Below are positions 37,482-46,695 of a stretch of 64,000 nucleotides of DNA, piece after piece. This stretch comes from Bacillus pumilus (GTDB lineage Bacteria > Bacillota > Bacilli > Bacillales > Bacillaceae), in contig NZ_CP027116.1 in NCBI RefSeq assembly GCF_003431975.1, positions 1,178,001-1,242,000 on the forward strand, given 5' to 3'. The first letter of the stretch is position 1, and the number at the start of each line of letters is the position of its first letter. Under the pieces are notes generated by a model that was given only the letters and a program-made list of their open reading frames with translations, was not told the DNA's origin and made no database searches. Made by a program: the position numbers and the translations under genes.

Positions 37482-37847
37482 ATGCAAAACCGAATTGAAA
37501 TCGCAGAAGCAACTTTAAAAGAAGACAGGCTGATTTTGACGACCAAGTCAGAAGAGCAAATCCAAAAAGCAAAAGCATCAGGACAAATGCTTGTTGATTC
37601 TGATCACTTTGCGTTCGTTTACATACTTGAAAACGAGGAGTCCTTTTCGTATCTTATCTTAGGGGAACATACTTGGGCTCCATTAAAAGAAGCAATGAAT
37701 CATGACCTCCCTGTCTATTTGGCAGCGGAAGATCATTTGTTAGAACTCATTCAGCTTCATCAAGAATTACATTATTTAATCGACAATATTAAAGACAATG
37801 CCAATTACGGAGATATGGAAGAGAAAGTGAATAGCACATTCCTCTGA
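37482..37847 (+). CDS. yjbL: YjbL, conserved hypothetical protein
   Basis: This acidic soluble protein of 121 residues begins MQNRIEIAEATLKEDRLI. There are no known motifs. AAAGGAG is six bases from ATG 37482 and only three from ATG 37479, so the second is chosen. It is the first gene of yjbL-yjbM-nadK-yjbO. Its neighbours (alarmone synthetase, NAD kinase) suggest a cytoplasmic housekeeping or stress role, but that is context only. Confidence 0.8.
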   Translation: MQNRIEIAEATLKEDRLILTTKSEEQIQKAKASGQMLVDSDHFAFVYILENEESFSYLILGEHTWAPLKEAMNHDLPVYLAAEDHLLELIQLHQELHYLIDNIKDNANYGDMEEKVNSTFL

Positions 37848-37880
37848 AATAATTAGGTATATGGAATTGGGGGAAGTTTC

Positions 37881-38510
37881 ATGGACAAAAAACAATGGGA
37901 TCAATTCCTCGCACCGTATAAACAAGCAGTCGAAGAATTAAAAGTGAAACTAAAAGGCATTCGAAAGCTGTATGAATTCGAGGATGACCATTCACCAGTA
38001 GAATTTGTCACAGGCCGAGTGAAGCCCGTTGCCAGCATATTAGAAAAAGCAAAGCGTAAAAACATCCCAATGCATGAAATCGAAACGATGCAGGATATTG
38101 CGGGGCTTCGCATTATGTGCCAGTTTGTAGAAGATATACAAGTCGTGAAAAAAATGCTTCAGTCACGAAAAGACTTTGTGGTTGTAGATAAACGCGACTA
38201 TATTGCAGAACATAAAGAAAGCGGATACCGCTCGTACCACCTTGTTGTGTTATATCCGCTGCAAACGATCAACGGAGAGAAGCAGCTCCTCGTCGAAATC
38301 CAAATTCGTACACTTGCGATGAACTTTTGGGCGACCATTGAGCATTCTCTGAATTATAAATATAGCGGGAATATCCCGGAGAAAGTCAAGCAGCGCCTTC
38401 AAAGAGCGTCTGAGGCAGCATCTCTTCTTGATGATGAGATGTCTGAAATCAGAGGGGAAATTCAAGAGGCACAGGTGGCATTTTCCCGGAAAAAGAAAAA
38501 CGATAGCTGA
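37881..38510 (+). CDS. yjbM: Small alarmone synthetase YjbM (SasB/RelQ)
   Basis: SasB makes (p)ppGpp by moving pyrophosphate from ATP to GTP or GDP; it lacks a hydrolase domain. The 209 residues carry the RelA/SpoT synthetase domain: VTGRVKPVASILEKAKRK, DIAGLRIMCQFVEDI, KESGYRSYHLVVLYP and VEIQIRTLAMNFWATIEHSLNYKY. The C-terminal helices support the known tetramer. It is 33 bases after yjbL and in the same operon as the NAD kinase gene. Confidence 0.96.
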   Translation: MDKKQWDQFLAPYKQAVEELKVKLKGIRKLYEFEDDHSPVEFVTGRVKPVASILEKAKRKNIPMHEIETMQDIAGLRIMCQFVEDIQVVKKMLQSRKDFVVVDKRDYIAEHKESGYRSYHLVVLYPLQTINGEKQLLVEIQIRTLAMNFWATIEHSLNYKYSGNIPEKVKQRLQRASEAASLLDDEMSEIRGEIQEAQVAFSRKKKNDS

Positions 38511-38575
38511 GCCTGAGCTTGATCAAATATGATGCTGCCCTCTTATAGCAGCAAGGTGGAAAAGGAGAAGAATTC

Positions 38576-39376
38576 ATGAAATTTGCAGTTTCTTCGAAAG
38601 GGAATTCTGTATCTGACACACTCAAAAATAAAATCCAGACCTACTTGTTAGATTTTGGGATGGAACTCAATGAAGAAGAACCAAATATCGTCATTACGGT
38701 CGGTGGTGACGGCACTCTTCTTTATGCGTTTCATCGCTATAGCGACCGTCTGAATGAAACAGCTTTTGTCGGTGTTCATACAGGTCATCTTGGCTTTTAT
38801 GCTGACTGGGTGCCGAGTGAAATTGAAAAACTCGTATTAGCTATTGCGAAAACGCCTTATCACATTGTGGAATATCCAATCTTAGAAGTCATTGTCAGAT
38901 ACAACGACGGCGGCAGAGAAGAGAAATATTTAGCCATGAATGAATGTACGATTAAGAGCATGGAAGGGACGCTTGTGGCAGATGTTGAAATTAGGGGTCA
39001 GCTGTTTGAAACATTCAGAGGTGACGGTCTTTGTCTGTCTACACCATCTGGCAGCACAGCCTATAATAAAGCACTTGGGGGCGCCATTATTCACCCTTCC
39101 ATTAGAGCGATTCAGCTGGCAGAAATGGCTTCAATCAATAACCGAGTGTTTCGAACGGTCGGTTCACCGCTCATTTTGCCAGACCACCATACTTGTGTCA
39201 TTAAACCGATGAATGATGTCGATTTTCAAGTAACCATTGATCATTTGACGCTGCTGCATAAGGACGTCAAATCCATTCAATGCCGGGTTGCAGACGAGAA
39301 TGTCCGTTTTGCCCGATTTAGACCATTTCCGTTTTGGAAAAGGGTGCAAGATTCCTTTATCGGAAAAGGAGAATAA
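38576..39376 (+). CDS. nadF: NAD kinase (YjbN)
   Basis: The enzyme phosphorylates NAD to NADP. It is an ATP-NAD kinase of 266 residues with the GGDGT motif ([13 protein letters not shown]) near residue 45 and the NE/D motif [20 protein letters not shown]. The substrate-loop sequence [21 protein letters not shown] follows. GGAAAAGGAGAAG precedes the ATG. It lies between yjbM and the pseudouridine synthase gene and is translationally close to both. Confidence 0.95.
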   Translation: MKFAVSSKGNSVSDTLKNKIQTYLLDFGMELNEEEPNIVITVGGDGTLLYAFHRYSDRLNETAFVGVHTGHLGFYADWVPSEIEKLVLAIAKTPYHIVEYPILEVIVRYNDGGREEKYLAMNECTIKSMEGTLVADVEIRGQLFETFRGDGLCLSTPSGSTAYNKALGGAIIHPSIRAIQLAEMASINNRVFRTVGSPLILPDHHTCVIKPMNDVDFQVTIDHLTLLHKDVKSIQCRVADENVRFARFRPFPFWKRVQDSFIGKGE

Positions 39377-39393
39377 GAAAGAGGTCGTTCTCG

Positions 39394-40287
39394 CTGGAAT
39401 ACTTTACGTTAAACAAAACCATGACAGCCAAAGAAGAAGGCAGACTGTTGAAGGACTACTTAATCGATCTTGGCATTTCAAAAAGAATGCTGACAGATAT
39501 TAAATTTGATGGCGGTGACCTCCTTATTAATGGAGAGCATGTCACCGTGAGATATGAGCTGCGGGAGGGAGACAGGCTTACCATTTTATTTCCTGAGGAA
39601 AAAGTGAGTGAAGGGCTGAAGCCTACACCGATTCCGCTTGATATTCTATTTGAGGATGAGCACGTCCTAGTGCTGAATAAAAAGCCATATATTCCATCTA
39701 TTCCTTCCCGGGAGCACCCAGAGCATAGTATTGCGAATGGATTGCTGCATCATTATGCTGAGCAGTCTGTCAGGCTGACAGTTCATTTGGTGAACCGCCT
39801 TGATCGTGATACATCTGGCGTGATGCTCGTGGCCAAGCACCGTTTTGCCCACAGCCTTTTATCAAAAGCGCAAAAAAGTGGAGCGGTCAAACGAACATAC
39901 AGAGCGTTTACACATGGCATGATCACAGAAAAGCGCGGCACCATTCGGGCAAAAATTGCTCGAAAAGGAGATAGTATCATCGAGCGAATGGTCAATGATG
40001 CTGGACAGGAAGCTGTGACACATTTTACAGTGCGTGCGGTGGACGCTGAGTTGAATATGTCGGATGTGGTTCTAGCACTTGAAACGGGGAGAACACATCA
40101 AATTCGTGTGCACATGCAGTTCCTTGGTCATCCACTCATCGGAGATACGCTATATGGAGGAACGAGTGAGCGGATGGATCGGCAGGCGCTGCATAGTGAG
40201 ACCCTTGTCTTTCCTCATCCAATGACTGGAGAGCAAATGACATTTTCTGCTCCGCTTCCTGAAGACATGGCATCATTGCTGCTTTAA
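39394..40287 (+). CDS. yjbO: YjbO, RluA/RluD-type pseudouridine synthase
   Basis: This enzyme isomerises uridines in RNA. Its N-terminal S4-like domain (EEGRLLKDYLIDLGISKRML) is followed by the catalytic domain with the Asp in NRLDRDTSGVMLVAKH and C-terminal RTHQIRVHMQFLGHPLIGD. The start is unusual. The only nearby ATG (39421) has no ribosome site and cuts the first strand, while CTG 39394 lies eight bases after AAAGAGGT and gives 297 residues. I chose CTG. The exact RNA target is unknown. Confidence 0.88.
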   Translation: MEYFTLNKTMTAKEEGRLLKDYLIDLGISKRMLTDIKFDGGDLLINGEHVTVRYELREGDRLTILFPEEKVSEGLKPTPIPLDILFEDEHVLVLNKKPYIPSIPSREHPEHSIANGLLHHYAEQSVRLTVHLVNRLDRDTSGVMLVAKHRFAHSLLSKAQKSGAVKRTYRAFTHGMITEKRGTIRAKIARKGDSIIERMVNDAGQEAVTHFTVRAVDAELNMSDVVLALETGRTHQIRVHMQFLGHPLIGDTLYGGTSERMDRQALHSETLVFPHPMTGEQMTFSAPLPEDMASLLL

Positions 40288-40289
40288 AT

Positions 40290-40331
40290 AAAGAAACCCG
40301 GTCACCTGCAAGAGCAGGGCCAGGTTTCTTT
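40290..40331 (+). terminator. Bidirectional terminator between yjbO and prpE
   Basis: AAAGAAACC...ACCTGC pairs with GCAGGG...GGTTTCTTT. It reaches the stop of convergent prpE. Confidence 0.8.
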
Positions 40332-41073
40332 ATGATGTGAAATGCTGAAATCTTGAATCATCATAAGGCATAGAGGAAGGAACAGAGACTGTTTCAAGCT
40401 CAGGATATGTGAGGGCAGACAGCTGATGGCCAAATACGCAGCCAGTATCAATATTGACGGTTCTGCCGACGAATCTCGGTTCTTTCACGGGTGTGTGGCC
40501 ATATACAATCCAAGGTTTTCCGTGGTACTCTTTTGCCCAGTCCTTCCGTACAGTCCTTCCGTCCGGCCACGTTTCTCCTGTGACGGCGCCAAATAATAAA
40601 TAGGAGCGCATCTGTTTGTTCGGCTTTCTTCCAATGTCCTTTTCCTTCATCGCTGCGTGAGCAATAATGAGTTCATCAGGAATGAGCACATCATAAAGAG
40701 GTGCCTTCTCAAACAACTGCTTAAATTCATGTGACAATTCCGTTTGTTCATGAAGGGGCAGTTTTTTTATTTCGTTCACAGTGGTTTCGATGCCATGAAG
40801 TAATTTCACGGGGTTTCCTTTCAAATAGCGATAAAGCTTAAAGCAATGGTTGCCAGGTACGTAGCGGATCGCGCCGTGAGAATAGGCATGAATGACAAAT
40901 CGCATCACATCTACTGATTGAGGGCCACGATCTGTTAAATCACCGACAAGGGCTAGCGTTCTCTTATCAGGATGGACGGGTAATCCATGTTTGAGTTCGT
41001 ATCCTAGTTTGTGTATGAGGGTAAGCAGCTCTTCGTAGCAGCCGTGGATATCACCAATGATATCAAATTTCAT
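40330..41073 (-). CDS. prpE: PrpE, Ser/Thr-type phosphoesterase (Ap4A hydrolase-like)
   Basis: PrpE is a metallophosphatase that in B. subtilis acts as a protein phosphatase and hydrolyses diadenosine tetraphosphate, with a role in spore germination. The 247 residues have the PPP motifs GDIHGCYEE (residues 7-15), [11 protein letters not shown] and GNHCFKLY, then IAHA and [18 protein letters not shown] precedes the ATG. It is monocistronic and convergent to yjbO. Confidence 0.93.
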   Translation of the reverse strand: MKFDIIGDIHGCYEELLTLIHKLGYELKHGLPVHPDKRTLALVGDLTDRGPQSVDVMRFVIHAYSHGAIRYVPGNHCFKLYRYLKGNPVKLLHGIETTVNEIKKLPLHEQTELSHEFKQLFEKAPLYDVLIPDELIIAHAAMKEKDIGRKPNKQMRSYLLFGAVTGETWPDGRTVRKDWAKEYHGKPWIVYGHTPVKEPRFVGRTVNIDTGCVFGHQLSALTYPELETVSVPSSMPYDDSRFQHFTS

Positions 41074-41235
41074 AAGATTTCCTCCTGATCTTTCTCATCC
41101 ATTCATCGGGTTTAAAAAAGTTTGAATTTTAGAACATATACCGAATGGCTTTCTTTTCATTTAGGCAATTGTTAGAATCAATGCTTTAATGTAAAACTTA
41201 AAAGATTAAACATCAATGTTAGGAGGCTTTAGCCA

Positions 41236-43077
41236 ATGGAGCATACATCTGTTTCATCACTCGTTGTCGTTATTATTGTTGCCTTTTTCACCCCCATTTT
41301 ATTGCACCGATTTAAGCTGACCATTCCAGTCGTTGTTGCTGAAATCATCATGGGGCTCATCATTGGAAAAAGCGGTCTTCAACTGGTAGTCGAACATGAT
41401 GCGTGGTTAGATACGTTATCCATGCTCGGTTTTATTTTTCTGATGTTTTTAAGTGGACTTGAAATAGATTTTTCTTCTTTTGAATCAAAGAAGAAGGCAC
41501 GACAACTTCCAAATGGTCTAAAAGAACCAAATACGTTTAAAGCAGCCATCATTATTTTTCTTGGGGTATTTAGTATTTCCTTTATCCTGTCCTATGCGTT
41601 TGTGCTTGCAGGATTTATTCAAAATGCCTTTTTAATGACGCTTATTATATCGACCATTTCATTAGGGGTAGTCGTCCCAACCTTAAAAGAGGAAAAACTG
41701 ATGCAGACGAATATCGGCCAAATCATTCTGCTTGTCGCTGTCATTGCTGATTTGGTTACAATGATTTTACTTGCTGTGTTTTCCTCCATTTATGGCGATG
41801 GAACAGGGAATATGTGGCTTCTGCTCTTATTATTTGCTGCGGGCATTCTTCTTTATTTATTTGGCCGCGTATTTAAGACGAAGTCCATTTTTGAGTCCAT
41901 GTCAAAAGGAACGGTACAAATTGGGACAAGGGCGATCTTTACTCTCATTATAGTCTTAGTTGCCTTATCTGAATCACTCGGTGCTGAAAATATTCTTGGG
42001 GCCTTTTTAGCAGGCGTGCTTGTATCCCTTCTTTCGCCAAATAAAGAGCTTGTCCAGCAGCTCGATTCATTTGGTTACGGCTTTTTAATCCCGATCTTTT
42101 TTGTCATGGTCGGAGTGGATCTGAATATATGGGCACTGTTCAAGGACCCAACCATTATGATCATGATCCCGCTGCTATTCATTGCATTGCTTGTGAGTAA
42201 GCTCATCCCGATTCTCTATTTGAAAAAATGGTATGACATGAAAAAAGTGATCGGCTCTGGCTTTTTATTAACATCGACATTATCACTCGTCATTGCAGCG
42301 GCGACGATTGGGGAGCGACTTGGGATCATTGACCATAAAATGTCTGGAGCCTTGATTTTAGTCGCAGTACTGACGAGCATTTTAACGCCTGTTTGGTTCA
42401 AAGCGTTGTTTAAAAAAGAACAAGTTGCGAGCCATAAAAAGCGTGTGACCTTTATTGGTGCCAATCAGCTGACCTTACCTGTCACACTTGATTTGCATCA
42501 GGATGAATATGATATTCGCATTTTGCATGTCTTTCAAGAAAATAAGGAAACGCTGCTGGCAGACTCCATCTTTGAAGTCGAATCAATTGAACAATACGAC
42601 GATGAAACGCTGCGCAAGGCAGGCATCGGCCAGGAGGATGTCCTCGTCGTCGCAACAGGCAGCGAGACAAAAAATAAGGAAATTGCATTATTTGCAAAGC
42701 AAGAAGGAGCGAAACAAGTCATTGCGAGTGTGAGCAAAGCTGAGGCAGAGCTGACATTAAAGGAAGCTGGCATTGATACATTTTCTAATTTCTTATCATC
42801 TAAAACGGTGCTAAGAGCCTTAATTGAAGCACCGGATGCGATTCGATTATTAACAAATGAGGATACTTCTTTGTATCAAATTCAGATGAACAATCATCGT
42901 TATCACAATGTCATGCTGAGGGAATTTCCGTTTACCGGTGATTTGGTTTTTGTCCGTATTTTCAGAGGAGTAGACAGCTTAGTACCCCATGGGGATACGA
43001 CGCTTAGAAGCGGTGACCGTGTGCTTGTATCGGGTTCTCGTGAGTATGTGGCAGGACTTAGAGCCCAATTAGAGTAA
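41236..43077 (+). CDS. yjbQ: YjbQ, monovalent cation:proton antiporter (CPA2/KefB type) with RCK domains
   Basis: This membrane exchanger for Na+ or K+ against H+ has 613 residues. The first ~390 form about twelve helices with Na_H_exchanger features (GLIIGKSGLQLVVEH, MLGFIFLMFLSGLEIDF). Residues ~400-510 are RCK-N-like but the nucleotide loop is degenerate (FIGANQLTLPVTL instead of GxGxxG). The last ~75 residues are RCK-C (GDTTLRSGDRVLVSG). TAGGAGG lies upstream. The ion is not known from sequence. Confidence 0.9.
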   Translation: MEHTSVSSLVVVIIVAFFTPILLHRFKLTIPVVVAEIIMGLIIGKSGLQLVVEHDAWLDTLSMLGFIFLMFLSGLEIDFSSFESKKKARQLPNGLKEPNTFKAAIIIFLGVFSISFILSYAFVLAGFIQNAFLMTLIISTISLGVVVPTLKEEKLMQTNIGQIILLVAVIADLVTMILLAVFSSIYGDGTGNMWLLLLLFAAGILLYLFGRVFKTKSIFESMSKGTVQIGTRAIFTLIIVLVALSESLGAENILGAFLAGVLVSLLSPNKELVQQLDSFGYGFLIPIFFVMVGVDLNIWALFKDPTIMIMIPLLFIALLVSKLIPILYLKKWYDMKKVIGSGFLLTSTLSLVIAAATIGERLGIIDHKMSGALILVAVLTSILTPVWFKALFKKEQVASHKKRVTFIGANQLTLPVTLDLHQDEYDIRILHVFQENKETLLADSIFEVESIEQYDDETLRKAGIGQEDVLVVATGSETKNKEIALFAKQEGAKQVIASVSKAEAELTLKEAGIDTFSNFLSSKTVLRALIEAPDAIRLLTNEDTSLYQIQMNNHRYHNVMLREFPFTGDLVFVRIFRGVDSLVPHGDTTLRSGDRVLVSGSREYVAGLRAQLE

Positions 43078-43140
43078 CAATGAACCCTTGACCAATGAAC
43101 AATTCCTGATTAAGATAGAGATACAACATCATATATTTGA

Positions 43141-43241
43141 TCCACTAGGGGAGTCCTTTAAAAGGGCTGAGATAAAAGTGTCGACTTTTAGACCCTCATT
43201 ACCTGAACAGGTTCATACCTGCGTAGGGAAGTGGTGCGGTT
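43141..43241 (+). promoter_or_regulatory. TPP riboswitch (thi box)
   Basis: The region has GGGGAGTCC...GGGCTGAGA at 43148-43172 and CCTGAACAGGTTCATACCTG (43202-43221) followed by CGTAGGGAAGTGG, which are the two sensor arms of the TPP aptamer. A terminator follows at 43266-43298. It shuts off the thi operon when thiamine pyrophosphate is plentiful. Confidence 0.97.
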
Positions 43242-43265
43242 TTTGACTATGCTTTTTACAAATTC

Positions 43266-43299
43266 CAAGCCACTTTCCACGCGGAAAGTGGCTTTTTTA
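43266..43299 (+). terminator. Riboswitch terminator upstream of tenA
   Basis: AAGCCACTTTCC and GGAAAGTGGCTTTTTT form a 12-base stem around ACGC. It is the expression platform of the TPP aptamer. Confidence 0.93.
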
Positions 43300-43324
43300 T
43301 ATGGAAAAACAGGAGGAGAGGAAT

Positions 43325-44035
43325 ATGACATTTTCAATTGAATGTAAAGAAGCAGCAGCAACATGGTGGAATGGGAGCTTTACACACCCCTTTGTCAAAG
43401 GGATTGGAGATGGCACATTGTCGCTTGATCGTTTCACTTATTACGTGATGCAGGATTCATATTATTTAACTCACTTTGCAAAGGTGCAAGCATATGGAGC
43501 AGCGATTAGTGAGGACTTACATACAACAGGCAGAATGGCTTATCATGCGCAGGGCACGTATGAAGCGGAGCTGTCGCTGCATAGAAAGTTCACAGAGCTT
43601 CTCGAGATTTCAGATGAAGCCATCAAGAACTTTAAGCCTTCACCCACTGCATATGCATATACCTCTCATATGTACCGATCTGTGAAAAGCGGACGATTTG
43701 AAGAGATATTAGCCGCATTATTACCGTGCTACTGGCTCTATTATGAGGTGGGGGAAAAGCTGAAACAAACCACACCTGACCATCCGATTTATCAGGAGTG
43801 GATTTTGACATATGGAGGAGATTGGTTTAAGGAGCTCGTCTTTGAACAGGTCAACCGATTTGATGAACTAGCAGAGAAAGCACCGGAACATGTACGAGCC
43901 AATATGAAAGAAAATTTTGTGATTTCAAGCTATTACGAATATCATTTCTGGGAGATGGCGTATCAAAAAGAAACATGGCAAACAGCATGCTTAGATGGGG
44001 TTGGTGCTAATGGAACTCCACGCAGTGACAAATGA
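43325..44035 (+). CDS. tenA: Thiaminase II / aminopyrimidine aminohydrolase TenA
   Basis: TenA hydrolyses aminopyrimidine breakdown products of thiamine so that the pyrimidine can be salvaged. The 236 residues have Asp44 (YVMQDSYYL), Cys135 (ALLPCYWLYYEVG) and the C-terminal SYYEYHFWEMAYQ. The ATG at 43325 is eight bases after AGGAGG; the ATG at 43301 lies before that site and is rejected. It is the first gene of the riboswitch-controlled operon and overlaps tenI by 26 bases. Confidence 0.96.
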   Translation: MTFSIECKEAAATWWNGSFTHPFVKGIGDGTLSLDRFTYYVMQDSYYLTHFAKVQAYGAAISEDLHTTGRMAYHAQGTYEAELSLHRKFTELLEISDEAIKNFKPSPTAYAYTSHMYRSVKSGRFEEILAALLPCYWLYYEVGEKLKQTTPDHPIYQEWILTYGGDWFKELVFEQVNRFDELAEKAPEHVRANMKENFVISSYYEYHFWEMAYQKETWQTACLDGVGANGTPRSDK

Positions 44036-44627
44036 TTCGCTTCCTGTGGATGAACTGAGCAAACAAATAAAAGCGATCACGTCTGAAGTGGATTTCATTC
44101 ACATTCGGGAACGGTCGAAAACAGCAAGTGAGCTTGTTAATCTTGTGAAACATCTGCTTTTAGAAGGTGTGCCAAAAGAGAAGCTCGTCATCAATGACCG
44201 AGTGGACGTTGCACTGCTGACCAATATTCACCGCGTACATCTCCCTGGTCATAGCTTTTCGCCAAAAGAACTGCGGAAAAAATTCCCTCACCTTCATGCG
44301 GGTGTCTCTGTTCATTCGCTAGAAGAAGCGAAAGCAGCGGAGAAAAATGGAGCAGAGTATGTCATGTTTGGGCACGTATATGAAACCACTTGTAAACCAG
44401 GACTTCAGGCAAGGGGTGTACAGCTTGTGAAAGAACTGACATCAGCACTGTCTATTCCGGTGGTGGCCATTGGTGGATTGACACCTGACCGAATTCCAGA
44501 AATGAGACTCACAAATGTGAAAGGGATTGCTGTCATGTCTGGAATTTTTACTCATCGCGAGCCGCACATCATGGCACAAGCATTTTCTAAAAAGGTAAAG
44601 GAGAATCCTTATGAAGAAGCATTATGA
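44010..44627 (+). CDS. tenI: Thiazole tautomerase TenI
   Basis: TenI aromatises the thiazole phosphate made by ThiG. The TIM-barrel protein resembles thiamine-phosphate synthase. Its 205 residues begin MELHAVTNDSLPVDELSK, with HIRERSKTASELV, HAGVSVHSLEEAKAAE, YVMFGHVYETTCKPG and VVAIGGLTPDRI. ATG 44010 gives the family start; an in-frame ATG at 43995 lies earlier inside tenA. It overlaps both tenA and thiO, so translation is coupled. Confidence 0.93.
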   Translation: MELHAVTNDSLPVDELSKQIKAITSEVDFIHIRERSKTASELVNLVKHLLLEGVPKEKLVINDRVDVALLTNIHRVHLPGHSFSPKELRKKFPHLHAGVSVHSLEEAKAAEKNGAEYVMFGHVYETTCKPGLQARGVQLVKELTSALSIPVVAIGGLTPDRIPEMRLTNVKGIAVMSGIFTHREPHIMAQAFSKKVKENPYEEAL

Positions 44628-45723
44628 CGTTGCAATCATTGGTGGTGGAATCATAGGAATGTCCGTTGCCTATCACCTTGCAAAAGCAGGAAAGCAGGTC
44701 ATCTTACTTGAGGCGAATGAGGTAGGGAAGCAAACGACAAGTGCGGCTGCCGGGATGCTCGGTGCACATGCTGAAGGAGAGGGTCATGAGGATATTTTTT
44801 TTCAAGCAGGTAGAGCCAGTCAGGCATTGTACGAAAAATTAAAAGTCGATCTTTTGCATGAATCTGGCATTGATATTCGAACATCAGCGGGCGGTATTAT
44901 GAAGGTGGCCTTTACAGAAGAAGAAAAACAAACGCTTTGCCGGATGCAGCATTTGCCTACATTTGAGTGGCTTGATGCAAGCGACGTAAAAAAATATATG
45001 CCTCAAATAGCAGATAACATCTTAGGGGCAGGTTTGATTAAAGAGGATGTCCATGTTGAACCTTATGCGGTATGCAGAGCATTTTGGCAGGCGGCGGTCC
45101 GGTACGGAGCAGATGTGAAAGAGTGTACACCTGTGATTGAAGTGAAGCGGGACAAAGAAGCGTTAGCTATTAGAACAACGAAGGGAACATTCACATGTGA
45201 TGATTTGACTGTAGCGAGTGGTGTATGGTCTGGCCATTTTTTTGAAGAGCTTGGATTATCGCATTCTCTTTATCCAGTAAAAGGGGAATGTGTGTCTGTA
45301 TGGAATCATGGTCCAGCACTCGCACACACCATTTATCATGATCATTGTTATATCGTTCAACGAGATAGCGGAAAACTGGTCGTCGGCGCAACGATGAAGC
45401 CAAACGAGTGGCAGGCTGTGCCAACGCTTGGCGGCATCGAAGCTGTGATTCAAAAGGCGTCTCAGCTTATGCCTTCGATCAAGGAGATGCCGATTGATGA
45501 GTGCTGGGCAGGTCTTCGTCCGGCGACAAGCGACCGGCATCCCTACATCGGAAGACATCCAGAAGATCATCGTATTTCTTTCGCCGCAGGGCATTACAGA
45601 AATGGTATTTTACTTGCCCCGATAACCGGAGAAATCATTCGCGACTTAATATTAGGCGAACCGGTCCAAAAGGAATGGCTTCACGCATTTCGTATTGGCC
45701 GAAAGGAGGCACTGTTTGTATGA
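44611..45723 (+). CDS. thiO: Glycine oxidase ThiO
   Basis: This FAD enzyme oxidises glycine to the imine needed for thiazole synthesis. The 370 residues have an N-terminal dinucleotide fold VAIIGGGIIGMSVAYHLAKAG and a DAO-family C-terminal part with CWAGLRPATSDRHPYIG and HYRNGILLAPITGEII. It overlaps tenI by 17 bases and thiS by four. AAAGGAG precedes the ATG. Confidence 0.95.
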   Translation: MKKHYDVAIIGGGIIGMSVAYHLAKAGKQVILLEANEVGKQTTSAAAGMLGAHAEGEGHEDIFFQAGRASQALYEKLKVDLLHESGIDIRTSAGGIMKVAFTEEEKQTLCRMQHLPTFEWLDASDVKKYMPQIADNILGAGLIKEDVHVEPYAVCRAFWQAAVRYGADVKECTPVIEVKRDKEALAIRTTKGTFTCDDLTVASGVWSGHFFEELGLSHSLYPVKGECVSVWNHGPALAHTIYHDHCYIVQRDSGKLVVGATMKPNEWQAVPTLGGIEAVIQKASQLMPSIKEMPIDECWAGLRPATSDRHPYIGRHPEDHRISFAAGHYRNGILLAPITGEIIRDLILGEPVQKEWLHAFRIGRKEALFV

Positions 45724-45923
45724 AAATTCAATTGAATGGCAGAATCGTTGATTTCGATCAAGAGAATGGAACGATTGATGATCTGCTATCAGCCTATCAG
45801 CTTGAACATCGAGTAGTGATCGTGGAAAAGAACCGAGAAATCATTGATAAAGAAGCGTTCAAACGAGAAAAAATTCAACCAAATGACACGATTGAAATCG
45901 TTCACTTTGTAGGAGGAGGATGA
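45720..45923 (+). CDS. thiS: Sulfur carrier protein ThiS
   Basis: This ubiquitin-like protein has 67 residues and ends in Gly-Gly (IVHFVGGG), which is adenylated by ThiF and carries the thiocarboxylate sulfur to ThiG. It starts [18 protein letters not shown] at 45720, overlapping the thiO stop (ATGA). AAAGGAGG lies ten bases upstream in thiO. A longer open frame running from 45501 lies inside thiO and is not the start. Confidence 0.95.
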   Translation: MKIQLNGRIVDFDQENGTIDDLLSAYQLEHRVVIVEKNREIIDKEAFKREKIQPNDTIEIVHFVGGG

Positions 45924-45927
45924 CAAC

Positions 45928-46695
45928 ATGCTGCACATTGGCGGAAAAACATTCACATCAAGACTATTACTTGGTACAGGAAAATACCCATCATTTGAAG
46001 TACAAAAAGAAGCGGTGAACGTATCAGAAGCAGAAATTTTAACCTTTGCTGTGAGAAGAATGAACATTTTTGAAGCATCTCAGCCTAATTTTTTGGAACA
46101 GCTTGATTTATCAACGTATACGCTGCTTCCGAATACAGCGGGTGCAAGTACAGCGGAAGAGGCAGTTCGTATTGCCCGTTTAGCGAAGGCATCTGGATTG
46201 TGTGACATGATCAAGGTAGAAGTCATTGGCTGCTCAAGGTCTCTTCTACCAGATCCAGTCGAAACGTTAAAAGCATCTGAAATGCTACTCGAAGAAGGGT
46301 TTATCGTGCTGCCATATACATCGGATGATGTGGTGCTGGCAAGAAAATTAGAAGAACTCGGTGTCCATGCCATCATGCCGGGCGCTTCGCCAATTGGTTC
46401 AGGACAAGGCTTGCTCAACCCTCTGAATCTCTCATTTATTATCGAGCAGACGAAGGTACCGGTGATTATTGATGCTGGTGTAGGCTCTCCGAAGGATGCA
46501 GCTTATGCGATGGAGCTAGGGGCTGACGCTGTATTACTGAACACAGCTGTGTCAGGTGCAAAGGACCCTGTGAAAATGGCAAAAGCCATGAAGCTGGCGA
46601 TTGAATCAGGAAGACTAGGCTTTGAGGCAGGGCGGATTCCTTTGAAAAACTATGGGACAGCAAGCAGTCCTCAGGAAGGAATGCCGGCATTGTGA
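45928..46695 (+). CDS. thiG: Thiazole synthase ThiG
   Basis: ThiG builds the thiazole phosphate from deoxyxylulose phosphate, the glycine imine and ThiS sulfur. The 255-residue TIM barrel begins [21 protein letters not shown] and carries the Schiff-base Lys in [19 protein letters not shown], plus [14 protein letters not shown] and [25 protein letters not shown]. It starts four bases after thiS and overlaps thiF (GTGA). Confidence 0.97.
   Translation: MLHIGGKTFTSRLLLGTGKYPSFEVQKEAVNVSEAEILTFAVRRMNIFEASQPNFLEQLDLSTYTLLPNTAGASTAEEAVRIARLAKASGLCDMIKVEVIGCSRSLLPDPVETLKASEMLLEEGFIVLPYTSDDVVLARKLEELGVHAIMPGASPIGSGQGLLNPLNLSFIIEQTKVPVIIDAGVGSPKDAAYAMELGADAVLLNTAVSGAKDPVKMAKAMKLAIESGRLGFEAGRIPLKNYGTASSPQEGMPAL

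Noticed and set aside
45501..45719. Long thiS reading frame starting inside thiO
   Set aside because: It is an out-of-frame shadow of thiO. ThiS is 67 residues in this family and starts at 45720.
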